A stretch of DNA of 64,000 bases from Hofstenia miamia (Eukaryota > Xenacoelomorpha > Acoela). The stretch spans positions 92,833-156,832 of the forward strand of contig SCFE01000107.1 in NCBI GenBank assembly GCA_004352715.1. Direction: 5' to 3'. Positions 34,001 through 39,403 of the stretch are shown here, one piece after another. The position numbers were made by a program, and so were the translations under genes. Below the pieces are notes generated by a model that did no database searches, was not told the DNA's origin, and saw only the letters and a list, made by a program, of their open reading frames with translations. The first letter of the stretch is position 1. The number at the start of each line of letters is the position of its first letter.

Positions 34001-35965
34001 AGCAAATTCGTTTTTGATTGGAATGACTTTGATTATGAGTGGAAATTGATCATTGTTCTGCCAAAACTCCACCAAATTCATTTCTTGGCTTATTTGTAAG
34101 CTTTTTAGTAATTTAATTCCTAAAATTGTCATCAACTCTAATCATATTATATTTATGGAGTTTAAATAGTTGAGTTTCTAATGGTATTACCGCCTTTTTC
34201 ATTTTATTATGTCCAAATCTAAAAATCACAATTTTGCAATGTTACTATGAATTGAAAATTGAAGTTGTCGCAAACAATAAGATAAAACTTACTTCAAAAT
34301 TGCAGCTAAGGTGATTAAAACAAGGATGGCATAAACAATTGCAAATTAAAGAACAAACTCAAAATATATATTGAACGCATAAAAAAATCTCAAAGACTAA
34401 TTTTTTCTTATAATAGTGCATACTGATATGTTGTGGCGCCGGAAATGAGGTGGCAAGGGTGGCAGACGTCACCCCGAAATTCTTTTTAGGGTGTTTGTAC
34501 CACCTCACTGTTTTAATTAATATGCTGAATAAAATTCATACTATAAAAATGGACGCAGGTCCACCCTCTGTAAAAGGGTGTTTTAGTCCCATTGACATTA
34601 GCAGTCTAGTTTCAATCTTATCGTACGACTTACTTTGAAGCTCTTAATTCCCTTGTACAATCATTGGAAAATCTGTATGCACAGGAGGCAGAGGGGGGCA
34701 TGCTCTATCCAATCAAGAAAATAAGAATAGTTTTTGATAACGAAATGTTTTGAGTATTGTAAATCTTAAGGAGTTAATGTCTTTAAATTTTTCTATTATT
34801 TATATTAAAGTGTTTCAGATTAGTATTTCACATTTGCACTATCATTTACTTATTTGTTAATGAACTTTTTTGTCAGTGAGACACTATAGAGTTTGCGATA
34901 GGAATTAGTATCATAATATTATAGTGGAATTATAATCGAATGCAGATAATTATTGATCCATTATAAAGTTGAAGACATTTTTGCATACTAAAAATGTATA
35001 GAAAAAAAATCCATTTGTGGTTAAAATGAGAGGTATGGTCATTTTATTTTTCTGCTACAATTTTGACGATGCATTTTTTGTAGGAATGCCAATGACTTTG
35101 ATCAACAGTGGCTGTTTACGGAGTATGGAAATATCGTATCGAAGGTGAGTCTATAGTAGCTCTGATATTTAGCCTTAATTCATTTTAGTCCAACCATGGC
35201 CTGTATCTCAGTGACAACTCTTCAAATCAGCTACTTTCAGCGTCAACCCCAACTAATAACGACTCGCAGACCAACCAACAGTATTTTTGGCAATAATTTT
35301 CGTGAATTATGGGCTTTGTTTAGATGGGCTTTACGATCCGAGAGTTCTGTTTTCCATAAATTGCTGATTCCAAATTCCGAGTGGCATAAGCGGGGATATT
35401 TTTGGCCTGTTGACAATGAAGGTGATTATGTGAAGGTATGCATTTATGGCTTGTAATTCAGAATACTAAATACTTTTTTTCGGTAAGCGTATCCAAAATT
35501 TTAATAGTTTTTTCAGATGATAAGGAATTTATTGTTTAAAATTTTACTTGGAAATGTTACTATTGGAACGCCAACAAGAAATAGCTAATATCACTGCATT
35601 AGACGCTTAAGCATAATAAACAATGTGATTGGCTACTTTCTTTTGTTTATTTGATTTTAAGTAAAAATATAGTTAACCCTGGAATAGCTCTGACCATTAA
35701 CTTCCTCCTAAACTAGGAGTTAGAATGTGGATTCAGCCACGCAATTAGCTATACAGTCCACTCTTTGCATTAGTACTGGGATTTCATGTAGTCTAAACGT
35801 GACATTTAGGACATGGAATGGCCAATTATGGTAAATTTTGTTTTTGGGGCTCCTCGATTAAAGGTTGTGACCCAATCAAGCTCCAACAGTTCCCGATATT
35901 TGATTGTTCGTAATGGCGATTTCACAAGCAAACCTACTAAAATAGCTTGTCCTGCAGTTGAAAAG
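10310..35965 (+). CDS. DCDC1-like doublecortin / ricin-B-lectin protein (spliced gene, span of recognised exons)
   Basis: A split gene whose exons encode DCX domain 1 (10,809-14,062), DCX domain 2 (15,697-19,126), DCX domain 3 (20,378-27,032), a ricin-B-type beta-trefoil region (31,153-35,435) and the start of another DCX domain (35,810-35,965). DCX domains bind microtubules. DCX repeats combined with a ricin-B lectin region are the layout of DCDC1/DCDC5, which is the basis of the name. Nearly all consecutive exons agree in splice phase. One join, in DCX domain 2, is unresolved. The 3' end is not found; it should lie before about 39 kb, where the convergent tolloid gene ends. Introns are either about 40-50 bp or 0.2-6 kb, and the long ones hold transposons. 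The product is probably cytoplasmic, since no signal peptide was seen. Confidence 0.8.
10701..10767 (+). CDS. DCX gene exon 2 (basic linker before DCX 1)
   Basis: The frame encodes KPAMMKNEKSTVTP... and ends RSKRK, with donor AAAAA|GTAAG in phase 1 that matches the next exon. The start could be 10691 (after CTTTAG) or 10701 (after AATAAG); only the latter fits the phase of the candidate exon upstream. Confidence 0.5.
10809..10930 (+). CDS. DCX gene exon 3: first half of DCX domain 1
   Basis: The exon follows a 41-bp intron (10768-10808). It encodes KLFKFINDIKRAKHITAFRN and then GTHDRSVELIGLSVEDVSI, the beta-strand and NG turn of a DCX domain. Donor ATT|GTTTAA (10931) joins in phase 0 to the exon at 13,900 and restores a normal DCX sequence, which decides between it and the GAC|GTTAGT site 9 bases earlier. 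Confidence 0.7.
11853..12181. mobile_element. MITE with about 27-bp terminal inverted repeats
   Basis: The left end ATACCGTAAAACCTGTAATT is the reverse complement, with few mismatches, of the right end AATTACAGGTTATACGGTAT. The 329-bp interior is non-coding and repeats AGAAGGCCACC-type motifs. Both ends abut TATATA runs, so a TA target site as used by Tc1/mariner-type elements is likely but cannot be proven. A single undetermined base lies at 11831. Confidence 0.8.
12195..13825 (+). mobile_element. 5'-truncated non-LTR retrotransposon (LINE)
   Basis: Encodes the reverse transcriptase and C-terminal part of a LINE ORF2, followed by a short 3' UTR with GCGCTTTATAAAGCG and a (TAG)n tail. The endonuclease and ORF1 are absent, as in typical 5'-truncated insertions. 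It lies in the same sense as the host gene, directly right of the MITE. Confidence 0.9.
12218..13711 (+). pseudogene. LINE reverse transcriptase (ORF2 fragment, frameshifted)
   Basis: The first frame (to 12,712) has KNYRPISILPRIS, FQSGSSTITNLL and motif A YFDISKAFDTVPH. After a stop or frameshift at about 12,710-12,730 the frame continues with motif B VPQGSVLGPLLFVLFINDF and motif C LFADDSKLL. From 12,887 it is open for 274 codons to 13,711. The C-terminal part has the Trp/Cys-rich ending WFLSCNCSNCR, a small zinc-knuckle-like tail. All three catalytic Asp residues survive, so the copy is fairly young but inactive. RT would copy LINE RNA at the nicked target site. The clade is not assigned. 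Confidence 0.88.
13900..14062 (+). CDS. DCX gene exon 4: second half of DCX domain 1
   Basis: Acceptor TTATTTAG (phase 0). Encodes FLTSATDKLKLTNPARKLF, then LESGKQLTNFIDIPDG and ADVFVSQGENFKD, the helix and terminal beta-strands of a DCX domain. Donor AAAA|GTTTG in phase 1 matches the exon at 15,697. Confidence 0.75.
14553..15336. mobile_element. hAT-type MITE rich in TTTGAAA motifs
   Basis: The ends are CAGGGCTTTCAAA and, inverted, CAGGACTTTCAAA. They are flanked by AGTATAAC on the left and ATTATAAC on the right, an 8-bp target duplication with one mismatch. The CAG terminus and 8-bp duplication indicate hAT. The outer parts are built from repeats of AAATTTGAAA. The element is 784 bp with no transposase. 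Confidence 0.7.
15697..15902 (+). CDS. DCX gene exon 5: first half of DCX domain 2
   Basis: Acceptor TTTTTTAG; phase 1 matches exon 4 and forms a Lys codon across the join. The exon encodes a linker (NILQKSASWSLYGIKHSDEN) and then KRVLIIRNRNNHLSAEIVAE, a DCX N-terminal beta hairpin, up to KDKWES. Donor TCG|GTAACT is phase 0, which does not fit the next plausible exon. Confidence 0.7.
16359..16439 (+). CDS. DCX gene: candidate exon in the middle of DCX domain 2
   Basis: Acceptor TACAACAG starts a frame with LKWLLNRCAKLGYGYTFSTV, which resembles the central helix of a DCX domain (LL-x2-C-x-KLG). A donor C|GTTGCA gives phase 1 and fits exon 18,957. Entry requires phase 1, whereas exon 5 leaves in phase 0. 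A missing base, a further tiny exon or a wrong call would explain the conflict. Confidence 0.4.
16740..17130 (-). mobile_element. Tc1/mariner-superfamily transposase relic
   Basis: On the minus strand, three frames in turn give ITDGFTVEQFGQGVQNV (region of the first catalytic Asp), RRPNSQKYNPKYVLPTVKKA and PKVTIWGAIAAS, followed by TTINARVYLEVLQQK. This is the order K-V-WG-(A/G)-I then T-x-N-x2-Y-x-E-VL found in these transposases. Frameshifts and stops are present and the C-terminal catalytic residues are lost. Confidence 0.65.
17270..18668. mobile_element. Unassigned element with CCGGATA-rich ends
   Basis: The left end (17,270-17,375) has four degenerate copies of GGATACCGGATAATTTGACT. The right end (18,590-18,668) has the inverted counterpart with TTTTACCGGATATCCGGATCC. 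Both ends lie next to TATATA tracts, the right one leading into an assembly gap. The interior minus strand between about 18,050 and 17,630 has a coding-like but stop-broken stretch (GICKGYVLQNCAMRIPATYM, then KVEISPDVFITPTLDLGNGT) that I do not recognise. Confidence 0.45.
18689..18771. other. Assembly gap inside a (TA)n run
   Basis: 83 undetermined bases, flanked on both sides by TATATA. Confidence 0.95.
18957..19126 (+). CDS. DCX gene exon 7: end of DCX domain 2
   Basis: Acceptor GTCTAATTTAG, entering phase 1. Encodes PRISKLLLPNYNAPLLGPLW and then ISTGESFSHLCCEE, the closing strand of a DCX domain (W-x-S-x-GE-x-F), followed by a Lys-rich probable helix ending SAIRQ. Donor CAG|GTAAAA, phase 0. 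Confidence 0.7.
19127..20234. other. DCX-gene intron, nothing recognised
   Basis: A 1.1-kb AT-rich intron without a repeat or mobile element that I can identify. Confidence 0.5.
20235..20330 (+). CDS. DCX gene exon 8: acidic linker
   Basis: Acceptor TATTGTAG and donor GAG|GTATTT; 96 bp, 32 codons, phase 0 at both ends. Encodes MELALNEDTKDDVTSKEFLS followed by FSDDDLYAKMTE, an acidic linker between DCX domains 2 and 3. The following intron is only 47 bp. Confidence 0.75.
20378..20656 (+). CDS. DCX gene exon 9: first half of DCX domain 3
   Basis: Acceptor GGATCTAG and donor AAA|GTACTC; 93 codons, phase 0 on both sides. After a helical linker (DDLKALRSEFHEIIKSHSVE) comes KLQVYENGTNHSPVTVFF and NIKEATRGLRGDPNRILEK, a DCX hairpin with the NG turn. 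Confidence 0.8.
20873..20890 (+). CDS. DCX gene exon 10: 18-bp microexon
   Basis: The site TTTTTACCAG|...|GTAAGTACG encloses six codons (NALESV) with very good splice sites. It joins exon 9 and exon 11 in phase 0 and gives ILEK-NALESV-FLDHC, a normal-looking central helix of DCX domain 3. It is too short for ordinary gene finders. Confidence 0.6.
20891..22020. other. DCX-gene intron, left part
   Basis: First kilobase of a 5,964-bp intron. A GC-richer patch with GGGCCCGTACCGGGCACGG lies at about 21,159-21,178. Several AAGAAATATCTTGAAA-type AT-rich repeats lie at 21,470-21,670. No coding signal. Confidence 0.4.
22021..22160. repeat. Perfect 70-bp tandem duplication
   Basis: A 70-bp unit beginning AATAAGATTCAATTTCTCAT occurs twice head to tail with no mismatch that I can see. 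This is either a recent duplication or a slip in assembly. Confidence 0.9.
22524..22862. mobile_element. hAT-type MITE with perfect 8-bp target duplication
   Basis: Terminal inverted repeats CAGACTTGCCAACGAGC and, inverted, CAGACTTGTCAACGAGC. GCTTGTAC flanks both sides exactly (22,516-22,523 and 22,863-22,870). The 339-bp interior has no transposase and repeats CGAGCC motifs. The intact duplication points to a fairly recent insertion. Confidence 0.9.
22942..23235. repeat. Direct repeat on both sides of an assembly gap (23,025-23,115)
   Basis: The sequence from GCCTTAGGATACGAGCACGG through AATTAATGTTTTTATA on the left recurs on the right after the gap, where it carries about 35 additional bases (another GGGCACGG unit). 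Either a short GC-rich tandem repeat or two contig ends covering the same locus. Confidence 0.8.
24180..24730 (-). mobile_element. Mariner-like transposase relic (minus strand)
   Basis: The minus strand gives KLQKVLKTDLGMSTFKPMQV (end of the HTH region), FFSDECAVYSW (first catalytic Asp in the usual FSDE context), ILQEFGTPAHFYEQ (normally QQDGAPAHF, with the second Asp lost) and DLTAHRPDVLWGL (normally SPDLTPxDFFLWG). Frameshifts separate the blocks. The order is complete for a mariner-type catalytic domain, so this was a whole gene that has decayed. Confidence 0.7.
24995..25162. repeat. (TA)n run interrupted by an assembly gap
   Basis: TATATA repeats on both sides of 119 undetermined bases (25,033-25,151). 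Confidence 0.95.
25830..26125 (+). mobile_element. Mariner-like transposase C-terminal relic (plus strand)
   Basis: The plus strand reads HKVKDVLKRQFQQHVSALFI, then AQAPDFKSCDFYLWGRTFKT and EEINKPTRLAVADHLVLNKS. This is the APD-x3-CDF-x-LWG end of the same transposase type as the relic at 24.2 kb, but in opposite orientation. In-frame stops are present upstream. Confidence 0.7.
26126..26854. other. DCX-gene intron, right end
   Basis: AT-rich, with a short (TA)n run at about 26,755-26,774. Nothing coding. Confidence 0.4.
26855..27032 (+). CDS. DCX gene exon 11: second half of DCX domain 3
   Basis: Acceptor GCATTTTAG, phase 0. Encodes FLDHCVSCSEKLANPRHATY, then KLFDENGKEITNVVGLGLDQ and KVWLSFGEPFISCN. 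The motif LF-DENGKEI ... VW-S-GEPF is a textbook DCX ending. Donor ATG|GTATGA, phase 1, matching exon 31,153 after a 4.1-kb intron. Confidence 0.85.
27033..28450. other. DCX-gene intron left of the piggyBac element
   Basis: About 1.4 kb. The part from 27.7 to 28.4 kb is richer in GC than the surroundings, but I recognise no coding or TIR structure. Confidence 0.4.
28455..30567 (+). mobile_element. piggyBac element with TTAA target site
   Basis: TTAA at 28,451-28,454 is followed by CCACTAGAAGGACC. At the right, GGTCCTTCTAGTG is followed by TTAA at 30,568-30,571. The TTAA duplication and matching 13-bp TIRs are diagnostic of piggyBac. Subterminal copies of a GACCGCA motif occur near both ends, including the palindromic GCGGTCGTTTTGACCGC on the left. 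Total length is 2.11 kb. Confidence 0.95.
28751..30395 (+). pseudogene. piggyBac transposase, frameshifted
   Basis: The acidic N-terminus MASTSKRPRRKAAI is followed by the DDE_Tnp_1_7 domain. The frame starting at 28,751 shifts near 29,320 and then meets a stop at about 29,749. All three catalytic Asp contexts remain visible across frames: YDVTMDEQLLPCK (about 29,519), GLNVTSDNFFSLL (directly after the stop) and KCGVDAADNMLRRYS (about 30,043). A C-terminal zinc-binding domain follows at about 30,272-30,390 with C-x2-C, C-x2-C and HHYCNRC spacing. An intact enzyme would excise and insert DNA at TTAA without footprints. The few lesions indicate a young but inactive copy. Confidence 0.9.
30572..31152. 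other. DCX-gene intron right of the piggyBac element
   Basis: 580 bp of AT-rich intron with a pyrimidine-rich stretch at 31,020-31,090. No other feature. Confidence 0.4.
31153..31270 (+). CDS. DCX gene exon 12: start of the ricin-B-type region
   Basis: Acceptor GATTTTTAG. The phase-1 entry makes Glu across the join. Encodes RGIELVCYTVTAAIDSDDGT then VLSLHKGPQYIAPKSCSYE. Donor TATGA|GTAATA, phase 2, before a 48-bp intron. Confidence 0.75.
31319..31436 (+). CDS. DCX gene exon 13
   Basis: Between a 48-bp and a 42-bp intron. The phase-2 entry makes Asp. Encodes FKSDFIIVPEWSQDFSVNST, a Ser-rich loop and SSTFIISK. Donor AAG|GTGAAT, phase 0. Probably part of the beta-trefoil region with an insert. 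Confidence 0.8.
31479..31586 (+). CDS. DCX gene exon 14
   Basis: 36 codons, phase 0 on both sides, acceptor ATTTTTAG, donor AAA|GTAGTT. Encodes IDSSLVLYPNFEIVTKKERG and NNSMWPPNAQSFSLSK, a strand-loop-strand unit ending with a Trp-containing trefoil-like repeat. The following intron is 39 bp. Confidence 0.8.
31626..31723 (+). CDS. DCX gene exon 15
   Basis: Acceptor TTTGTTTAG, phase 0. Encodes KGVIYCRSFTQLCLGLSANP then TESEGYFVTAEK. Donor ACG|GTAAAT, phase 2, completing an Arg codon with the exon at 35,084. Confidence 0.8.
32788..32867. repeat. Compound (TA)n microsatellite
   Basis: Three TA runs separated by ATGATAA and GTATACTGAT. Confidence 0.95.
33207..33954. mobile_element. Possible hAT-like non-autonomous remnant
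   Basis: The left end starts CAGAGATGGAATCGGATCC with alternating CGGATCC/GGATCCGATCC motifs. The right end read inward starts CATAGATGATCATTGGCC. The resemblance is limited and no 8-bp duplication is found, so this is tentative. Confidence 0.25.
35084..35144 (+). CDS. DCX gene exon 16
   Basis: Acceptor TTTTTGTAG, phase 2 entry. Encodes NANDFDQQWLFTEYGNIVSK. QQW is the conserved QxW of ricin-B trefoil repeats. Donor AAG|GTGAGT, phase 0, then a 44-bp intron. Confidence 0.85.
35189..35280 (+). CDS. DCX gene exon 17
   Basis: Acceptor CATTTTAG, phase 0. Encodes SNHGLYLSDNSSNQLLSAST then PTNNDSQTNQ. Donor CAACA|GTATTT, phase 2; reading on would hit a stop, so the following 43-bp intron is required. 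Confidence 0.85.
35324..35435 (+). CDS. DCX gene exon 18
   Basis: Acceptor TTTGTTTAG after a 43-bp intron. The join creates NQQWALRSESSVFHKLLIPN, another QxW trefoil motif, followed by SEWHKRGYFWPVDNEGDYVK. Donor AAG|GTATGC, phase 0. Confidence 0.85.
35810..35965 (+). CDS. DCX gene exon 19: start of a further DCX domain
   Basis: Acceptor GACATTTAG and donor AAG|GTAATT; 52 codons, phase 0 at both ends. Encodes DMEWPIMVNFVFGAPRLKVV and then SRYLIVRNGDFTSKPTKIAC. RYLIVRNGD is the first hairpin of a DCX domain. The second half of this domain was not found downstream. Confidence 0.8.
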
Positions 35966-35984
35966 GTAATTTTCTTTGCAATGT

Positions 35985-36027
<43 letters not shown>

Positions 36028-39000
36028 ATATAGAAGGTTTTTTTTACTAAATCAGCGTGTAAATTATAAGTAAAGAAGGCCATCTAGTGTTGTTTTAGTA
36101 TTACAATCAAATCATCAAAATTGATTTTCTTTATGCCTATTTCATGCATATTTTTTGTTTAAAACTAATTAGATTTATAGTTAAACGGTTAGGAAAAATT
36201 CAAGTTGAACTTATTCTTCCTGATTTTGCAGGTGTTTTCAAATGTCTTTAATTTATTAATATAGGCTTCCTTGGCTATTGTACTGAGGTCAAAAGATCAA
36301 GATGAGACAATTCTTGTGGTGTTGTTAGATTTTTAATATCTTAATTTGTTTGTGCGTTAAACGCGTTTAAATATTTTTTGGGAAGCCATCGCAGGTTTTG
36401 AAAAAATAAAGGAAAAATATTACGTGAATTAATATTGATTTTTGTCGTTGCTTCATATTTTTGGAGAATAAACGAAGCAACTTATTTCATTCATTTTATA
36501 GAATTATTCCTGCAAAAATACACAAAGCTATAAATTCAAGCAAATTAAAAAAGAGTGGCCCGTCTATTGAATGCCTTATCGGGATCCATGTTATTTTGAT
36601 ATGAAAAACTCCTTCGTCAATAGCATCATAGTAATTGAAAATTGAAAAAAAATCATACGAAATACATGCAAGGTACATTTGAAAAGTAACGAGAATCTGT
36701 GTATTGTGTGAGAAATGTGTGCAATAGAAGTTCATTGTTTGCTGCGCTCCTGATGAGTTATAAGATTTTGATTGCTCCGGCTATAACAATACGATGACAT
36801 TGTTGTTACGAAATAACAACATTTCGTGTTCAAATTGGAATAACCCTAGCAGTGGCTCTTGATCTACTCCAGCAGTCATTAAGTTTCAAGGAAAGAAGAG
36901 AGGATGTGAAACAGAAGAGGTTAAACGATCCTCATTTGACGGCAAGCCTAATTGCGAGTGAGTTGAGAATAACCAGTAGGAAAGTGTGGACAATCACTAG
37001 GAGATTGTATAATATGGCAGCCATACCTGTTGTTTCATCAAAACAATGTCCATCGCACGATGCGTTAAGCATTTGGGAATTCCTAGCCGAAAATAACATT
37101 ACTATTTTGAAGAGGACGTGTTGTAGATTGAAGTAGCTAGTGGGGAATTAAATTTTTTTCAATTCAGTCCAATCATCCTAAATGCTATACCTCAAGACTG
37201 ATGCTAACTCAAATTACATGAATATTTGTTAAGAAATTAAATTGTTATAATTAGTGTTTCCATGGAAACGAATGAGTTTTTTAAGGCTTTAGTTTTTCAA
37301 TCATATCCTTTGAAAAAAATATATTGCTCAAGCTACCCGTATTTTGTCAGGATTTCAAATATTTTTTAGGTTACTGAACTTTTTCCCAAAAGCATTGCTA
37401 CTCCAAGGCAATTACGTATGCGTGACAGTCATAAGATCAAAATTTACTGAAATATCTAGAGGCTTTAGTTGTTACTTATCACAGACAGAAACAGCGACAT
37501 TTCATTAAATTTTACCGAAAATTTTTTTACAGCTGAAAATCAAATTTGAGACAATCAATGATCCGATACAAGAGGCCCACTAAATCATTTTTACAAAGCT
37601 TGATGGGAAATACAATTGATTGGTTTACATATCCCGCCTTAGATGGTAGTACATTCCAGTACATTTCTCCAAATTTTGTAACTTTTTTTAGAGGATTTGT
37701 TACAGATTTTCTTACAATTTTCAGTTTGAAACATTTTCTCTAGATATGATTAAAAACTTATTACCTTGTCTAAGAAAACATTCTGAATTTATTAGAAAAG
37801 TAAAAATCCTAAAAGTGAAAAAATTTCAAAAAATTTTATTTCCATTCCCCACCAGCTACCTTAAGTTCATTGTTTAAAAATGAGAATTATGTGAAAAGTC
37901 GTCACTTTTCAAATACCCCTTGTATGTCTAAAAAATTAATGAAAATTATTTTTTAATATTTAATCATATGAATAATGAGGCATTTATCGTGAGGCAGCAG
38001 AAATTTTTTATATAGTATTTGGCGACTTCTCCAAAATTCAATTATCAAGATCAGGCGGGCTCGAGCGCTCCTCAACCGTTTTTGTAGATATATTCTAAAC
38101 CCGTTATTTAAATTTATTTTTTATATTTGAGCATGTATATACAATATTAGTTGTAAGTTAACTCTCTGAATCACTCACATTTTGTTGCAGGCAAGTACAA
38201 TGGATACTAACCAAATATAAGAAATAATGCTTTATACCAATTTTTAATATAGGCATTGGCGGGAATAACTCATCCACGTTTTTGGGTCGAACTTGAGTTG
38301 ACCCACTTACGCATAATATTGAGGGACATTGTGTTTGGGAAAAAATTTAAGGTTTCCCATGTTAAAATTGTTTTTGTCCCATGCATTATTATCTATAACA
38401 TTAGTACAGATATCGCCTGCAATACAATTTTTATACTGCTGGTCATTCTTGTACATGTCTACGCAAAGGTATAGTGCCAGAGGGGGGCAGCTGCATAAGG
38501 TGAAAAAATTGAAGATCACTTTGAAACAAAAAGCAATTTCAATGCTTCTTGCACATTTGATAACCGAATAAGTAAATTACTTATTCTTCGTTTATTATGT
38601 ATCAGCAAAACGTGTAATTTATCTTTGTCAATGCTAAAGGTTTCAGTCCCATTAAGGTTCAAATACATCTCAGTTACATAGCATAGCACCTATTATTTGT
38701 ATTCATTCAAATACAGCCATTTCCATTTCTACTGTCAAACATGTCACTATTCTTCCGAACTCTTAATGCCTTTGATATCATATCCCTTGCATTTATCAAG
38801 TTAGTAACTTTTCAAAAAATATTTAGCTTAATTTACACTTTAGCCAAAAATGAACAACAAAATTGAGTTGTTGTCCTGATAATGAGAATGTTTTATTAGA
38901 TTTTGCAAAAATTAACAATGCATTATATTTGAAAGTTGAAAATAATATTCTTCTAAAGTATTAACGAACATTAACTAGGTAGCTATAAATGAAACAGGGT

Positions 39001-39038
39001 ACTCTACAGGTCCTAATCTAAAGGATTTTGCTCCACTT
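35966..39038. other. 3' end of the DCX gene and intergenic space, unresolved
   Basis: Must hold the remaining plus-strand exons unless the gene is truncated. A weak candidate at about 36,266 reads FLGYCTEVKRS after an ATATAG acceptor, but needs phase 1. A (TA)n run covers 35,988-36,025. An open frame at 38,256 (GITHPRFWVELELTHLR) is not recognised. The space separates the DCX gene from the convergent tolloid gene. Confidence 0.4.
36852..37133 (+). pseudogene. Possible transposase helix-turn-helix remnant
   Basis: An open stretch encodes KERREDVKQKRLNDPHLTAS then LIASELRITSRKVWTITRRL. It resembles the second helix-turn-helix of Tc1-type transposases (DP-x-LTA-x2-IA-x-EL ... S-x-TV-x-RRL). No catalytic part follows. 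A chance or host-derived frame is possible. Confidence 0.35.
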
Positions 39039-39044
39039 TTTATT
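39039..39044 (-). terminator. Polyadenylation signal of the tolloid gene
   Basis: AATAAA on the minus strand, about 125 bases after the tolloid stop codon. Confidence 0.6.
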
Positions 39045-39166
39045 GAACGATGCATCATCAATTTGGCATGTTATTGAATATTTAACAATAATTTTATTCC
39101 GTTAGCTTACAATACTAAATCTACACTAAAATTTGACAAAAATTTAAAATATGGAGTCACTTTTCA

Positions 39167-39403
39167 TTAAACAGCCCAATAGGTTGCGTTGAAGCCTTTG
39201 TCATTGACACTGGAGTCTGTTTCAAACACTACCTCCATGAACCTTGTGGGTGATGTAATGTTGCGATTGTGTATCGGCTTCCCACAGAGCACGGCCAAAC
39301 TGCTATCCTTTGACTTTGTATCAAATTGACTTCTGATGGTAACGGAGTCAAACTTACAGTTGCCCTCATCTTCTATTAGAAAAAAGTTGTTTCGATATCG
39401 AAC
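39167..39403 (-). CDS. Tolloid exon 10: CUB5 and stop codon
   Basis: Acceptor TTACACTTTAG. 79 codons, phase 0. Encodes [30 protein letters not shown] and [19 protein letters not shown], the C-terminal two thirds of a CUB domain (Cys pair plus F-x-SD-x-S-x3-GF), ending AV-stop at 39,167-39,169. Confidence 0.9.
   Translation of the reverse strand, partial: VRYRNNFFLIEDEGNCKFDSVTIRSQFDTKSKDSSLAVLCGKPIHNRNITSPTRFMEVVFETDSSVNDKGFNATYWAV

Larger units (their letters stand above)
31724..35083. other. DCX-gene intron with microsatellite and possible hAT remnant
   Basis: A 3.36-kb intron. It contains a compound (TA)n tract at 32,788-32,867, a G-run followed by a GC-rich patch (32,540-32,580) and the possible element at 33,207-33,954. 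Confidence 0.5.

Noticed and set aside
36229-36265. Short acceptor-led frame VFSNVFNLLI after TTTTGCAG as a next DCX exon
   Set aside because: It fits phase 0 but ends in a stop after ten codons and does not look like a DCX helix.
38256-38571. Overlapping 70-80 codon frames (GITHPRFWVELELTHLR and others)
   Set aside because: Not matched to any family I know, no phase-compatible link to the DCX gene, and three frames overlap.
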